Shown: positions 1 to 13,259 of the stretch, one piece after another
How positions within the stretch are numbered: the first letter of the stretch is position 1
Layout of the letters: each line of letters opens with the position of its first letter
Source of the DNA: Talinum fruticosum
Lineage: Eukaryota > Streptophyta > Magnoliopsida > Caryophyllales > Talinaceae
Length of the DNA stretch: 64,000 nucleotides
Reading direction: 5' to 3'
Assembly: GCA_021018815.1 (NCBI GenBank)
Contig: JAITYX010000047.1
Coordinates: 3,481,001 to 3,545,000, forward strand
Program-made: the position numbers and the translations under genes
Notes under the pieces: model-generated
Told to the model about the DNA's origin: nothing
Database searches by the model: none
What the model saw: the letters and a program-made list of their open reading frames with translations, nothing else

Positions 1-3000
1 TAAGAATGTTAAATATTAGCCAATATAAGAATAGTTTGACACAAAGGGCTTAAGACATATAAATTCGGGTATGCCTGAGTTATAAACTTGTAATATTTTT
101 GCTGATCAATTAATATATTTACCTTCTACCAAAAAAATAAAAACTAATTTGGTAAAAATGGTGCAAAGCTATTGAATAACAATACATTTAATGACCAGTT
201 AAAAATATCATTTTGGGATAAGAATAGTTGTCCAAAAGAAAGATCTTTAAAGGAGTACTAAACTTTCACTACTTAAGACAATGGAATAAGCTCTAGAAGC
301 GAGAGACTATTAGCATCAAATGAACACACTAAGGTTATGTTCAACAACAATATTTGTAGTATTGTTTAGTGTTTTAACCAAGTCAAAACTCCAATCAACC
401 AAATATTAATGTTCGATAAGGTATTGTTTCAACTAACATTTGTTGTAGTTTTATACAGTTTCAAGTAGTATTTATGAAAAACTAAGAATATTAGTTTTTC
501 ATATCTAAAAGTAGTGTTTGATATTTTTTAACACAAACATCCCTTCATTAATTTATATTTGACAAATTATTTATATCCTTTTATATCAATTTACAATAAT
601 AAGCTAATCCAACCACATTTATTTAATAGTTCAGTTGAACAACTATCTGCTAACAGGTAAAATCTAATGACTATCGGTTATCTAAACAACTATTCTCTAC
701 GCAAATAATTATATACTACTCAAACAACTCATTTTTTCAAATAGGCCCAATTATACCATCTGAAGCAATTTTTAAGGAAATTTTCGTGGTGTTGTAAATT
801 TGAAAAATTGTTTAGCGGACGATCAAAAGAGAAATTATCAAAATCAGCCAAATTTGCAGCAAGCTGGGGATCATCCCCGGAAACTTAGGCACATATAATC
901 AGGCACAACATTTATATTCTTTTGACAATTTTAAAATCATGTTCTATTTAATTCTAAGGAGGTGTAAGGAATTGTAAGCAAAGCTGTAAGGAGCTCTAAG
1001 ATAGTTATAAAATTAATTATAAAAAGTTGTAATGAACTATAAACATTTGTAAGAAGTTCTAAGGTTGTAAGACAAAACTAAATGAAATAAGACCTAAGTA
1101 TACATATATCATTTGAACTTTTATACCTTAGAAGTTTAGTTACGTACTTAAATCAGATATATTTATCACAATTTTCTACTATCTCACATTAAATAAGAAA
1201 AAAAAAAGTTTCAATAGGAGTACTTCTTATAAATTTCTGTTTACACCAAAAAATAAAAAGAAATAATCACCAAAAAGCAGGGAGCAATACTAAAGTAATC
1301 CACAGAGATATACAACTGAAAGAAGGTACTACTCGGAAACAATATTTTTTCAGAACATTTACAGGAAAGGGTTGTTTATGTTGAAGCTGACACCAAAATG
1401 TACTGAATCTGCAATCTAATGTTGACAAATATAATCATTGATCCTAATTTTGCAGAATTAAAATATTCCCTGGACGTACCAGTGCAGTAAGCCCTTTTCT
1501 TGTATATAATGATATGATTACTAACATAATTGATAATTGAAGCATCACACATAAACATTGCTTTTTGGCATTTTGAGTTGTTATTTACATGCTGGCTTCC
1601 AATATCTTCAGTTCTCCATGATCAAAAAGATAATAATTAATAATTCCCCTTCTGGTCAACATTAATAATAACTAATTACAAGTAAACATTTTAACGTTAA
1701 TAACCGTTAAGTGCTAGTAAACATTGACAACAGCTAACAATTAAGCGTAATTGTTAGTAAACGTTAATCCCCCTTTTCTTTAACAATATAAACAAGTTTG
1801 GGATAATGAAGCATTTAACAATATACCTGAACTTAAAGACAATAAAAATTTAGTGTGAGATAACTTAATTGGTAAAATTTTAAAAAACGTTTTCCAAAAA
1901 TATAAATGTGTATTCGCAACGGACACAAAAAAAAAAAAAAATCTACAAGATGTTACATCCTATATAAATTATTTACTAGTAAATTTTCAAACTTACCATG
2001 TGTGTGTATATATATAAACACACTAGAAAAAGAAATAGTAATAAAAAAATTTTAGTTAAAGATGGGAAAGGAATCAAAATTCAAAAGAGAGAAATGATAG
2101 GAGGAAAAGGAGCAATAAATAGGAGACAGAGACAGAGACAGAGAGAGAGGGACAAAATCCGGCCCATAATTTCTGGTGGATGGTTGTGAATATGGGGGTG
2201 AGAAAGAGAGAGACAGAGTCTCACAGACTAATATTTTGTTTTGATTAATAAATAATAACTGCCAAAGACCAGACAGACATTATCTATCACCAGCTCCCAT
2301 TTACACTTGAACCACATAACTTGAAGGATTTCTTCCTTTCTTCTCCCGCCACTATTCTTGCCACTCACTGTGGTCCCTTCCCTATGGTAATCCCCCTTTT
2401 CTTTTTATAATCATCTAGCTTTGGATTTACCTAATAATTAGAACTTAAGTTCAACAGATTACATCCCGATATCTTCGTTGAAGTGTTTCTGACAACATTT
2501 ATAACTATTAACTGTTGATAGACATTGATAATCACTAATCGGTAAACGTAGCCGTTTGTAAATGTTGATAATTGCTAATCGATAATCATAACTTCTAGTA
2601 ATTGCGGATAACACTGGTAACTATTAAACCTGTAATCACTAATTATCAATGTGGAGATGAGCTGATCTTTAATGTGATTTTGGGTTTATAAATATCATAC
2701 TATTATCATTTTATAAATAATACATGTATAAAAGGTAAGTGACCAAAATGATAAAGTCATATTTGACCCAAAGCACTTTAACATTTTTCAACACTTATTA
2801 ATATTCAAACAAATGCGTGTTTATTTCAACGTTTTAACATGTTACTAACGATTACAATTAATGGCTATGTTTAATATTTCAATTCAATGTCTTAAAAGAC
2901 AATTGTTTTTTAGGTAAACTTGTCTAACAAATGGTGGAAATTCAAGTGGTATAAATTAAGGGGTTTAAAAAGGAAAGGACGGGAAAAAGGAAAAGGAACT

Positions 3001-4050
3001 TATAATAAGAGTAGGGTGGCTGCTTTGTAAGTATAATAAATGAGTTTTGAGACAAAAAGTCCCTAAAATTTTAATTTTATTTAAAATTGTTACTAAATTA
3101 TTTTCATACCTATTAGTCCCAGTGATCTATAAGTAATACATATTAGTATGTCACTGTTATAAAGGATGACTTGTTGGCGCGGATTTTTGCAAAATTTAAA
3201 TTTATTTTTTGAAAAAAAAAGCACAAAAAGAAACAAATAAACTAAAAACAGTAAACTCAAAAGAATAAAGGGGAGTTCTTGTAATTTCAAAGGCAACTCC
3301 CAAATATTGGAGATGAAGAGAAATTTGGAACCTTAGAAATCAAAGTGTGAGAGCAATTATGAAATTGATTTATGCTTCTTCTAAAACCAGAGCGGGAATC
3401 AATTCCCAAATACGTTGGACTTTGAGTGGGAATCCATGACTGTGTTTAGGTAAAAGTGCTTCTTCATTACAACGAGGAGAGAAAAAATGAATTACAGAGA
3501 AAGAAGGGGGGCAGGAAGAGAGAGATGAGATGGGTTTATTAGGAGCAGAAAGGGGCGGGGGTGTGGTTAGCTCCGATGAGATCAGGAGCAGAAAGGGGCA
3601 GAGGTGTGATTAGCTCCAACGAGGGAATAACAACGGGAAGTAGAGTAGAATAACTGCTAATAGAGAAGGAATTGAGGGGCAAATTAGGAAAGCATTGTAG
3701 AATTAGGCCGAAATATTTATGCCTAGCGGACTGATTTTGACATAATGCAAGAATTGTTCTTCTTTTATCTTTTTTTTCTTTTCTGGGTTATGGGTTTTTC
3801 TCGAAGTGGTTGCGGAGAGAGAGAGAGGAGAGAGACAGAGAGAGAGAGAGGGGAAGACGATAAGAGGGGATAGTAGGGAAGAGAAAGAGCACAGAGAGAG
3901 AGAGACATGAAGAAGATGAGGAGGGACAGTGAGGAAGAAAAAGAGCAAAAGATTTTATTTTTCTTTTTTCATAGTTAGAGCCTACTTTTTGTCTAAGAAC
4001 TTTATAATAAATCAATTTGAATTCTTTGTTTTGGTAAGGGTGCGAGATAC
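1..4050. other. AT-rich intergenic DNA, no gene recognised
   Basis: No conserved coding region was recognised on either strand. The stretch holds short runs rich in TAAGGAG/TTGTAAG words (about 930-1080) and GTTAATAACCGTTA-like words (about 1685-1770 and 2490-2650). Both kinds of word recur elsewhere in the window and look like remains of small non-autonomous elements. Purine-rich GA tracts lie near 2125-2215 and 3805-3915. The short open frames here are low-complexity readings of those tracts. Confidence 0.5.
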
Positions 4051-4079
4051 GGTTGAACTTTGTTGGTGGAAACTATGTT

Positions 4080-5300
4080 ATGAAAATCGGACCGGATCGG
4101 CCGGTTCGACCGATCGGACCAGGAATCGGTGGCTTTAGCGGGCGGTTTTATACATAAATTCATTCAAACATTGAACTGAAAAAATCCGGGAACCGATCAA
4201 CTCGCTCAACTCGAATGAACCGGCCAACCCATGCTCCGCCCGTGATTTTAGAAACCCTAACACATCTTTCCGCTTTCCTCACTTAGTCTTCCTCTTTCTC
4301 TCTGGCTGCGCCTGGTCCGGTCGTTTTTGCCTTGCCTCGGCGCCGACCTTGCCTCGATTGTGGTGCTCACTGGTGTCTCCGGTCCGGCTCTAGCTTGCCT
4401 TTGTCGGTGGAGGTGCTCTTTGGTATGGCTCTAACTTTCCTTTTGTTGCCCACGGTGTTCCCAGAGAGAGAAGGGGATGAAGATGGCTTAAATAGCACAG
4501 TGAAGGAGCATGTGATCCGAGCGGATGAGAGAGAAAAGGGGAGAGAGAGAGAGAAAAGGGGACGGGGAGAGGGACTGGAGAACCAGAGTATCTAAAGGAA
4601 AAACTAGGCGGATGAAGGATAGAGAAGAAGAGTGCTCGAATTAAAAGGTCACTTAATTATCTCGGATTGTCAAAAATGCCACTAATTAATTTGATAATCA
4701 ATGATTGCGACTACATTAGTTATTACTGGGTCAAAAATGCCATTATAACTTATTTTATCCGTTCTTACACCACTAATCTAGTGACACGTGTACGAACGAA
4801 ACTTCGTCGATGGCATTTTTTACTGTTAATAATTAGTCTAGTGGCAATAGTTGATCATCAAATTAATTAGTAGTATTTTTGACATTATGAGATAATTTAG
4901 TGACATTTTAATCCGAGCACTCTATAGTAGAAGGGGTAGAGGAGAGAGGAAAGGAGGAGAAGGGTCAATTGGAGGTTTAAGTTAGGGTTACACTTTAATT
5001 TGCTCTTATAATAATTTTTTAGTAAATGTAAATTTAAAGGACTTTTTTTGGATCATATATGATACAATTTATTAGTTTTTAGTCCTTTTTTTTATAGAAT
5101 ATGCCTTTTTTATAAAATATAAAAAATACAATAATAAGAAAAAAAAGTGGATACATATAGAGAAAAATTTTATGATTAATTGGATCATGCCAGCTTAACC
5201 TGGTTCAACCATTAACCGGGTCAACCGATCTAACCCAATTCAAACGGTCCGACCGGTTGAACCATTGACCCACTCTTACGATCGGATCGATGAGCAGGTC
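4080..5300. repeat. CCGGTT-rich repeat with a MITE nested inside
   Basis: Both flanks are dense in the words CCGGTT, GACCGG and GGTTCAACC (about 4085-4230 and 5190-5290), while the middle is unrelated AT-rich and GA-rich DNA. In plants such word-rich ends commonly mark the subterminal regions of non-autonomous DNA transposons. I could not find matching terminal inverted repeats or a target duplication, so the class is open. A foldback MITE at 4629-4923 lies in the middle and must be younger. Confidence 0.4.
4629..4923. mobile_element. Foldback-type MITE with about 115-bp terminal inverted repeats
   Basis: The left arm starts GAGTGCTCGAATTAAAAGG and continues through TCACTTAATTATCTC and TCAAAAATGCCACTAATTAA. 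The reverse complement of the right end reads GAGTGCTCGGATTAAAATG, then TCACTAAATTATCTC and TCAAAAATACTACTAATTAA. The two arms therefore pair over roughly 115 bases and leave a short loop around 4745-4805. No open reading frame of note lies inside. The flanks do not show a clean target duplication, so the superfamily (Mutator-like or other) is not assigned. Confidence 0.7.
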
Positions 5301-6500
5301 AGTTCTTTTAATATAGGGCGGAAATAGTGGTCTGTTGTTTTCATGATTCACAAAGTGGATAGCTGGGGGTCATTGTGAGTGGTTAGATTAGACAAAGTGG
5401 TATGAACATTAAAGATACACATGGCAGCGAATTGTGTCTTCCTTGTGGGTTACAGCGATCTAAAATGGTGGTGTAGATCATAATTTTCACAAGAATGGAG
5501 CAATGGATATAATCTGTAAGTGGTTAAAAATATCGGCAACCTTATCATGATGGAGGACTTGTGTTCAAAAAAACATTTGATAAGGCAAGATACAAGCTAT
5601 GAGAGTTGAAGGTTAAATGGTTATGGTTAGTCCTATAAAGATAATTATGTGAGATCTGTCACTTATTTAATCATTTCCTTTCATTATTTTAAATAAAATT
5701 GTGATTAAAATAATAAATTTTTGACAAAAATAATATGAATTAATCAAAATAATACGACATTTTTTCTTAACCGCGAACATAATAAACTTTGATATTATTT
5801 AATGATATCATAACACAAACAAATTGTATGGATAGAGACTCAACTGAAAGTTAAAAAAGTTTAACTAAAGTCACATAAGCAAAATTCCGTTTTTCGTAAA
5901 AGAATTTGAATTTGACTCTAAAGTCAGATCGGATGAAAAAACTTGCAAACCTCCATCTCTCTTCAACTATCTTTGTCTCTCTTCGTATGACTCTTTCCCA
6001 AACCTCTTCATTTCTCTTTCGCTCTCTTCATCATTCTTGGTATAATTCGAGTTTTGTAGCAAATGAACAATTATGAATAGAGGGTGAAAGTTCAAAAATT
6101 AGAATTTATAAAAAGTGAGAGCTAAGAACAACCGGTGAATGAGTGAGAAGAAATTAAACTCTTCCTTTACAAGAATATTTGAAGTCAACTTCCTTACCTT
6201 GAATAATTTACTCAACTCATTTTAATAACTCTAAGATGGATTTTAAAATATTTGAATACTTTAAAATCCTCCTTTATAACATATAACATCGTTCCATTTC
6301 TTTCATTCTTTTACAAGAATAGCTTTAACGTAGACTTTTTAAAACTTGGCATAGTTCAACCTTCATTTCTTCACCGAACCAAAACCAATGTTCTATTAAA
6401 TTTAACCAAACGACCCAATTACTTTCCCCTTCTAATTAGCATAACTAGCTCTATACACACATATATGTCAATTCACCTCCATATATACTCAAATTAATTC
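5300..6500. other. Gene-free AT-rich DNA
   Basis: No coding region, RNA gene or clear repeat boundary was recognised. A CT-rich run lies near 5950-6040. The LINE remnant begins near the right edge. Confidence 0.4.
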
Positions 6501-7176
6501 AATTTAAATGAATACAAATTATCACAGTCAGAGATCTAGTGGAGGGAAGGCAAAGAAGGTGGTTGGGGATGGGAAGGTAGAAATGAATACAAAATTTTTC
6601 CATTGCTGTTGTGCATTTAGGAAGCAGAGGATCAAAATCTCAAAAGTTAAAAATGAGTTTGGTATTTGGATTGATGATAAGATTATGATTCAGCAAAAAT
6701 TTGTGGATGAATTTTCCAACAGATTTAAATCTTCGGGCAGGAACCTTCCTTCTTCGATGAGAACGGGTTTGTCATCTTGTATTTCCGTGGAGGAGAATTT
6801 GAGGCTTATCTTCACAGTCTCCTCCATGGAAATTAAGGATGTTGTATTTCATATGAATTTAGCTAGAGCTCCCGGACCGAGATGGGCTTGGAGCTGGGTT
6901 TTTCAGCAACACTGGGATATTATTGGTAATGATGTTACTAAATGTGTTAGTGATTTTTTTTCTGCATGGGAAGTTGCTCAAGGAAGTTAATCATACCTTT
7001 ATTGCCCTTATACCAAAGATCGATTCACCAACAGTGACTTCGGACTTCAAACCCATAAGTCTTTGTAATAGTCCTTACAAAATAATTGCAAAAATTCTAG
7101 TCAATAGGTTTAGACCAATCCTACAGACAAGTTATTAGCCCCTTCCAAAGTGCATTCGTGATGGGTAGAGATATTC

Positions 7177-7860
7177 ATGACAATATTTTATCTGGCTAAT
7201 GAAATTATCAATAAGTTTGATAATATGAAAGAGAAACAAGCCTTTATAGGAATTAAATTGGATATGGAAAAGGCTTATGATAGAATTAGATCGGATTTTA
7301 TTTTGGCATGTCCGAAAGACATGGGTTTTCATGATATCCGGATTAACTGGATACGTGAATGTATTTCGACTGTTGCTTACTCTGTTATAGTTAATGATGA
7401 ATCCTGTGGTTTTATTAAACCCTCAAGAGGACTTAGACAAGGTGATCCGTTGTCACCATATTTGTTCATTATTTGTATGGATGTCCTAATGCATCGATCG
7501 CAAGATGCTGCCCTCCAACCTAAGTCTAGTATTGGGGATAAAATCTGTCCTAGAACTCCAAGAGTTCCTTGCCTGTTATTTGCTGATAATAGCTTACTTT
7601 TATGTAAGGAAAATCTTGAGACTTGTCACAAAATCAATACTATCCTGAATGATTTCCGTATTCCGTCTGGACAAAAGATCAATTTTCATAAATCTACTCT
7701 TGTATTTTCCAAGAATACAATGACTGCAGATAGGACTTTGGTCTCTTCATGCCTCAATATTTCTCATAGGGATTCACTAGGGAAATACCCAGTGCTGCTC
7801 TGTCTTTCGTGGAAAAGCTACTGCAAATTCTTTCTCCGAGATCCTTCGAGCGATCGATAG
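7177..7860 (+). pseudogene. LINE reverse transcriptase core, inactive
   Basis: This is the longest open piece of the LINE at 6.5-9.6 kb, 227 codons. It carries RT motif A with the first catalytic aspartate in KLDMEKAYDR, motif B in GLRQGDPLSPYLF, and motif C as LLFADNSLLL. The second aspartate of the usual FADD is Asn (codon AAT in place of GAT or GAC), which would abolish polymerase chemistry. The frame is lost on both sides: the upstream RT piece is in another frame and ends at 7138, and the downstream thumb region resumes near 7984 in yet another frame. Confidence 0.85.
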
Positions 7861-9229
7861 GAAGCTCCAGAGCTGGAAAGCTAATTCTTTGTCCAAAGCT
7901 GGTAGCTTGGTGTTGATGCAATCCGACCTTGAGTCTTTACCGGCCCATACTATGTAGAGTTTTAAACTTCCCGAAATACTTCGATGGCTTGGACAGGATT
8001 AACTGAGAATTCTTTTGGAAAAAATCGCAAGATACTAAAGGGTTGTCCTTTGTTTCTTTGGATAAAATCTGCTCTCCAAAAAACTAGGGGACTAGGATTG
8101 CGGAAAACAGAGGTCGTTAATCGAGCTTTCCTCTGCAAGCTTATTTGGAAGTATCTATATGTTGAGGATAATATTTGGGGTAAAATTATGAGGACTAAAT
8201 ATCCCCTTGTGAAGGATTTTTGCTCTGGGGACCAAAACAGACAGACTCCTCGGCTTGGAAATCTCTGCTTATAGAAAGAAATATTTTTAAGAAGGGGTTA
8301 AGATAAAGAATAGGTAATGGCAAGACTGCTAAATTTTGGCTGGATAACTGGAGTAATAATATTAAACTTATTGAACTCTTCCATCGGAGCAACCCTTATG
8401 CTCCTCCCTTGGATGCCACGGTTAGTGAATGTATTACTCATTCGAAAGAATGGGATCTTGCTAGGCTATCTACATGCCTTCCAGCAGATGTCTCAAGTTA
8501 TTAAGGTCATCCCTCTGCTAGTTAATGAGGCTCGGGACTCCATCCGTGGCCACGTGGAATGCGCACAATATGCCCTTAAATTGTGCCACTTGGGAATTTG
8601 CTTGGACTTGGACTTAATGCCTAAACTAAAGCTTTTCTTGTGGGAAATTGGCCATAATGCATTAGCTACCAAAGATAATCGTAGATATCGGTTATCCAAT
8701 ATGTATAACCGATAGGAATCTATCAATCACCTATTCACACAGTGTGCCTAATTTAAAGAGGTGTCGACTATGGCCTATCAACATAAATGGTTGGATTTTG
8801 ACCTAAGTCCGATAAGATTCTCTTCATTAAAAGAGATTTTTGCAGCCTTTAAAAGCATGAAGAGACCAAACCGAGATGATCGGACTTGTTCATCCGCTTT
8901 GGAGCATGTGGAAAAGCCGCAATGATGTTATATTTAATAATGGGAAGTTCAATTCACTAGCCATGTTATTAAGAGCCAAAACGCTTTAGGCAGAGTGGAG
9001 GGCAAGAGGACGCCTCGACTCACAATTCCAACCCCACTTGAAGACGTGTCATTACGAGTTTTATCCCTCAACATAGTTCGTGAAATGGTTCAAGCCGCCA
9101 TGAGGGTTTGTCAAGATCAACTTTGATGGAGCTAAGGTGACTTCATCAGCAGCAAGTGGGTTCGTCCTTAGGAATTAGGACGGACGTTTCATCCAAGTAG
9201 GTTCAAGCAATTTAGGAGCTGGGTTAGTT

Positions 9230-9556
9230 CTAATTGCGGAGGCGTCCGCCATGCGGAATGGAGTCGAGCAAGCTGTGCAGGCGGGGTTTAAAGATATTGT
9301 AATTGAAGGCGATAACCAAGTAGTGATTAAAGCCATCAAAGGAAAGGGGCAGGTCTGTGGGAGATTCAATCCCTTATTCAGGATATTAGAGTGTTTCTTC
9401 GGGGTTGCAATTGTGTTATTATCGGACACACGTTTAGAGAAGGGAATAGAGGCAGTGATTGGGTTGTTAAATACGGTCTTTGTATTTCCTCTTCTGTTTT
9501 ATGGTCATCTTTTCCATCTTCTGAATTTTTCTCCATTCTTATGGAGAACAACTTAA
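9230..9556 (+). pseudogene. LINE RNase H-like (RVT_3) domain remnant
   Basis: The open frame at 9251 reads MRNGVEQAVQAGFKDIVIEG then DNQVVIKAIKGKG. This is the typical end of the RNase H domain attached to plant LINE reverse transcriptases. The upstream part (INFDGA, near 9117; GAGLVLI, near 9215) can be seen in a different frame. The domain sits at the 3' end of the element, where it belongs in the plant L1 clade that gained RNase H. Frame breaks show it is not functional. Confidence 0.75.
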
Positions 9557-9659
9557 GTAGAACCCTTAAAAGGAGGGTTAGCTCTTAATTGTACTTACCT
9601 TTCCAAAAGATTAAAATAAAATAAAGTGGGCCATTAAAATTGCATCAATTTAATAAAAT

Positions 9660-11990
9660 TTCTTCTCTTTATTTGAAAGAGTTTTATGTTTTTTAACCTT
9701 TTGGTGAGAGTATTAATATCTTTTCATATGAGAGTAATGATTAATTTGTGTAGTTTAAGATATTGGACAAAGATCGAAGTTCAAATGACTATGATACGAA
9801 TTGTGAGATCCTTCATCAATGATAAAGTTACAAAGTTATCAAAATTGGAAGATTGTCATAATTTTGGAGTTGAATATCACTAAGATTTAAATGAGTTATT
9901 TAAAAGTTAAAATTCAGTGTATATATTTCATATGTATAATTATTCAAGTACAATTGTTACAATGAGTGTCATTTGTCATTTTATTAATAAAATCATTATC
10001 TTTTCCCTTTAGAGATAAAAAAATCGCATCATTTTTTAGAAACTTAATAATCAAGGGTGAGCCAGATTTTAGGGTACCATAGAACTAATCAAATGGCTCA
10101 GATTCCAATTCCTAAAAAGAGGAAATGATCCAATCTATTCTGACTCTGGTTCCTACACCTAGAACTTGGAATAGTGAAATCTGATTAGAAAAAAACGAAG
10201 ATAATTATTTTTTCTCACCTTTTCTTTTGTTCACACTTATTTTTATTTTTATTTATTTTTCTAGGAAGAGAATTATGGCCCAACATCAATTAATTTTTTT
10301 ATTACTAATTGAAAATTAAGTTAGCATATTTTGTAAGTTTTATGACATAATTTATTGTTAAAATAACTTTTTATTTTGTATAAAGATAGAAGAGGAAGGT
10401 AAGTAAATATCAATCACCATCCTTCCTCCTCAAAAAAATAAAAAATAATTTATCAAATGCTAATATTTTTAAATTAGGAGTAATGATTACATTAGAACCA
10501 GAATCGAAATTCGAAACTAGTTTGACCAATTTTAGTTTGGTTCCTAAGGGTTGATACTATTATCTGGAACCGTTCACCCATATTAACAATAAGACAATTT
10601 CAAAGAGAGAAAAAGATTCTATCCCATTAAAGTTATTATAGTCAATTTTAATAACTATTGGTGTATTTCATCTATAGCTAAAATTAGAAGGAAAACCACA
10701 CTATTTTTATGACTACTATGTTAGGTGCTACTTTCAAAAAATAAAATATAAAAATATGTTAGTTTGTGTAGGAAAAATTGCTTATTGAGCTAATTCAAAT
10801 TTGAAGAAAAATTTAATTGTTTAATTCAAGTGAATCCGCATTTAACTTTTTCTTTTAAATTTCAAATTTTGATGGTGCTTTTTGTAATAATATTTTTTCA
10901 GTAGCTGCTACTCAAATTGCCAAATTTATCAAACAAGAGTTAATAAATAATGAATATTTCTTTTAAAAATACAGTTTTAACTCATTTTTTTATATAGAAC
11001 TTTTTTTTTATTGAGAACTCAAAAAAAAAAAAAAAAGAAACTTAGAAGTGTGCGTGATTTTCTTTCTTGAAAAAATACACCAGTTTCGAAAACAACCTAG
11101 ATTTCCACGCAGTAAATGAAAATTATACAAGTGACGACCTCCATTTGTGTTGGTTATCCTCAGAAGTAATCACTACTTTAATAAATGAAAGTAGAGCAGA
11201 GAGTTGTCCACAGCTAAAAACAGCTTGTCAGCCTCAGCCCAAGGTATTTTTATTCATTCACATCAGGATTCAGCTTTCCGCTGCAAACCATGCATACAAT
11301 TTGCATATGTTGTTTCTTCCCTTGGTTTCCCATTTCATTAAGAGCATTCCCATCAATTATCTAAAATTTTAGGGTGGTAAGAAGTTATAAGAAAATTATG
11401 AGAAATTACAAAATAGTTGTAAAATAGTTATAAAAAGTTATAAAGAGACGTAAGTAATTGTAACTTATAAGACACTCGTAAGGAGTTATAAGAAGTTGTA
11501 AGGAGCTGCTTAAAGGAAGAGAGTCATATGGGAGTAAACATCCTTCACATTATTTTACAATCTAATTTTTTGAAACTCAATCTATCACCTTTATGCTCCT
11601 TGATTCATCAACTTAGATCATCAAATAACATATTATTCATGGGGCTTACAAATATACATATTTAATTTATTTTTTTCTTTAAATATAAAAACAAAATAAA
11701 AAAATGATACAAGATGGAAACGCAAGCGGAATTAGTACACAAGCAACCATGCCGGCGGATCGAGCTCGGGCTAAATGTAATGTGCATTGCGGTAAGATGG
11801 ATTGTATCATATGTATAAAATTGGATCACAAGATCTTGGGTGTAATTGCTCTAAAGGTTAGTTCCCTATTTTTTTATTTTCAATGAAACCCTATGGATAT
11901 TTTGATATTTTAATATCTAGTTTATATTGAAACTAACTTTACTTTGATAATCCCTCAATAACTTAGAGTAAAAAATAAATTAAAATGGAT
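9660..11990. other. Gene-free AT-rich DNA with degenerate repeat words
   Basis: No conserved coding region was recognised. GGTTCC/GGAACC words near 10060-10180 and 10495-10570 resemble the subterminal words of a decayed DNA element. A run of TAAGGAGTTATAAGAAGTTG-type words at 11370-11515 resembles the interior of the Tourist-like MITE at 17072-17278, but clear termini are lacking. Confidence 0.4.
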
Positions 11991-11999
11991 GAAGTATTA

Positions 12000-12007
12000 C
12001 ATATAAC
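12000..12007. repeat. 8-bp target-site duplication, left (CATATAAC)
   Basis: CATATAAC directly precedes the TAGACCTG terminus of the hAT-type element at 12008 and is repeated exactly after its other end at 13250-13257. An 8-bp duplication is the hallmark of hAT transposases. Confidence 0.9.
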
Positions 12008-13249
12008 TAGACCTGTCAATTCGGGCGGGCGGGTTAAATACGGGTCGGGTGTATTCGGGTTCGGGTAAAATACGGGTCGGGTGTATTTCGGGTTCGGGTA
12101 AAATACGGGCGGTCGTATATCGGGTTATACGGGTTTCGGGTCGACCCAACGGGTTAAGACCGCCTTTTTATCGGTTGTTTTTCTTTTTTAATTATAAATA
12201 TTAAGCATAATTTTTGCTTAAAATTGCCAATAATTCAACGAAAAAGTATAGTATTTGTATTTTCTAAAAGGAATATTCAAAAATTTCATTGTGATATTTG
12301 TGTAAGGTCCCATTGAACCGAGCGGGTTGGTCGCTTGACGCGTTTAAATAAGGCCAACGAAAGATTGGGTTAATAATGGGTTGAATAATAATGACTTGTT
12401 CCGTAATTATTAGTTTAAGGTTACGATGTTTATTTCACGGTTTATATTATACTAACGAGGTTTATATTCATGTTTAATGCATTTTAAAACAAATCGAGAA
12501 AGTTTTGACTTGGGTAGGCTTAATCGATCCATTTTATTCACTAGAAAAATTTGACTTTGTTTTAGTTTGGCTTATTGCCTACCTTAGGAGTTATGGTTTA
12601 GGTACAGGTAAACACAGTTTAAAATAAATAAGAATTAGAGATTTATAATAAACTAAAATTATTATTTTTAATTATAACATCAAAATTTTAAATCATTATA
12701 GTAATATTATTTCTACAAAATAAAAGTATATTAATTAGATGTGACTAGGTATATTCAGTTTACCAAAAATACAACAAGTATAACTTGTACACTTGTAGTA
12801 TTTTAATATATTACACCATTTGAATCCATATATGTTTTTATTGAAATTAACTATGCATAATTTTTGTATATAATGGCTTTTGTTTATGGGGAATAAGTTG
12901 AGAAATGAAACTGTATCGGTCTTCGTCCGTAAATGATTGCAATAAATATGTAACGTCTCTCTAAATAATCCGATATGATAAATAACCATTATTAAAAAAG
13001 TGATAAATTGAAGGAAAAATCATTTAATGTGCATGAAACATTCAATCAACAAGTTACAAAGCTAAAATAGTTGTTTTTATTGCCTTGACCCAACGGGTCA
13101 AACGGGTTCGGTCGGGTTTGACCCGCTAATTTGCGGGTTTTCGGGTTCGGTTTTTTCGGGTTCGGGTCGAGAAAATCGTGTCCAAAACCCAAAACTTTCG
13201 GGCGGGTTCGGGTCGGGTTTTCGGGTCGGGTCAGTTTTTGCCAGGTCTA
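12008..13249. mobile_element. Non-autonomous hAT-type transposon, copy 1
   Basis: The element is 1,242 bp, begins TAGACCTG and ends CAGGTCTA, and is flanked by an exact 8-bp duplication (CATATAAC). Both subterminal regions are packed with the words CGGGT, CGGGTTCGGGT and GGGCGGG (about 12022-12170 and 13085-13235). The pattern resembles the clustered transposase-binding words of hAT ends. The interior, about 900 bp, is AT-rich and holds no transposase. An 84-codon minus-strand frame (12735-12989) is also present in copy 2 but looks like chance. Copy 2 at 26311-27554 differs at only about twenty positions by my eye count. Confidence 0.9.
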
Positions 13250-13257
13250 CATATAAC
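13250..13257. repeat. 8-bp target-site duplication, right (CATATAAC)
   Basis: Exact copy of the 8 bases at 12000-12007, directly after the CAGGTCTA end of the element. Confidence 0.9.
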
Positions 13258-13259
13258 CA

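Larger units (their letters stand above)
6508..9590 (+). mobile_element. Decayed non-LTR (LINE, L1/RTE-like plant type) retrotransposon
   Basis: A 5'-truncated LINE reads left to right in broken frames. From 6560 comes the segment ahead of the reverse transcriptase. At 6990-7140 lies the stretch HTFIALIPKIDSPTVTSDFK with PISLCN. Motif A (KLDMEKAYDRI), motif B (GLRQGDPLSPYLF) and motif C (LLFADNSLLL) follow at about 7250-7600. The RT tail and a zf-RVT-like piece (WEIGHNALATKDNRRYRLSN) are at 8000-8750, and an RNase H domain (ASAMRNGVEQAVQAGFKDIV, EGDNQVV) is at 9230-9340. No endonuclease domain is present. Several frameshifts and stops interrupt the open frame, and motif C has FADN where FADD is expected, so the copy cannot be active. 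Confidence 0.88.

Noticed and set aside
3703..4015. Ser/Leu-rich open frames near the GA tracts
   Set aside because: Low-complexity readings of a GA-rich stretch; no homology signal.
6499..9653. TCAATTTAA on both sides of the first LINE as a target duplication
   Set aside because: Only nine AT-rich bases, and no poly(A) tail stands before the right copy. It is too likely to be chance.
12735..12989. 84-codon minus-strand open frame shared by both hAT copies (also at 27040-27294)
   Set aside because: It is conserved only because the two copies are nearly identical overall. The composition is AT-driven, and no transposase motif is present.
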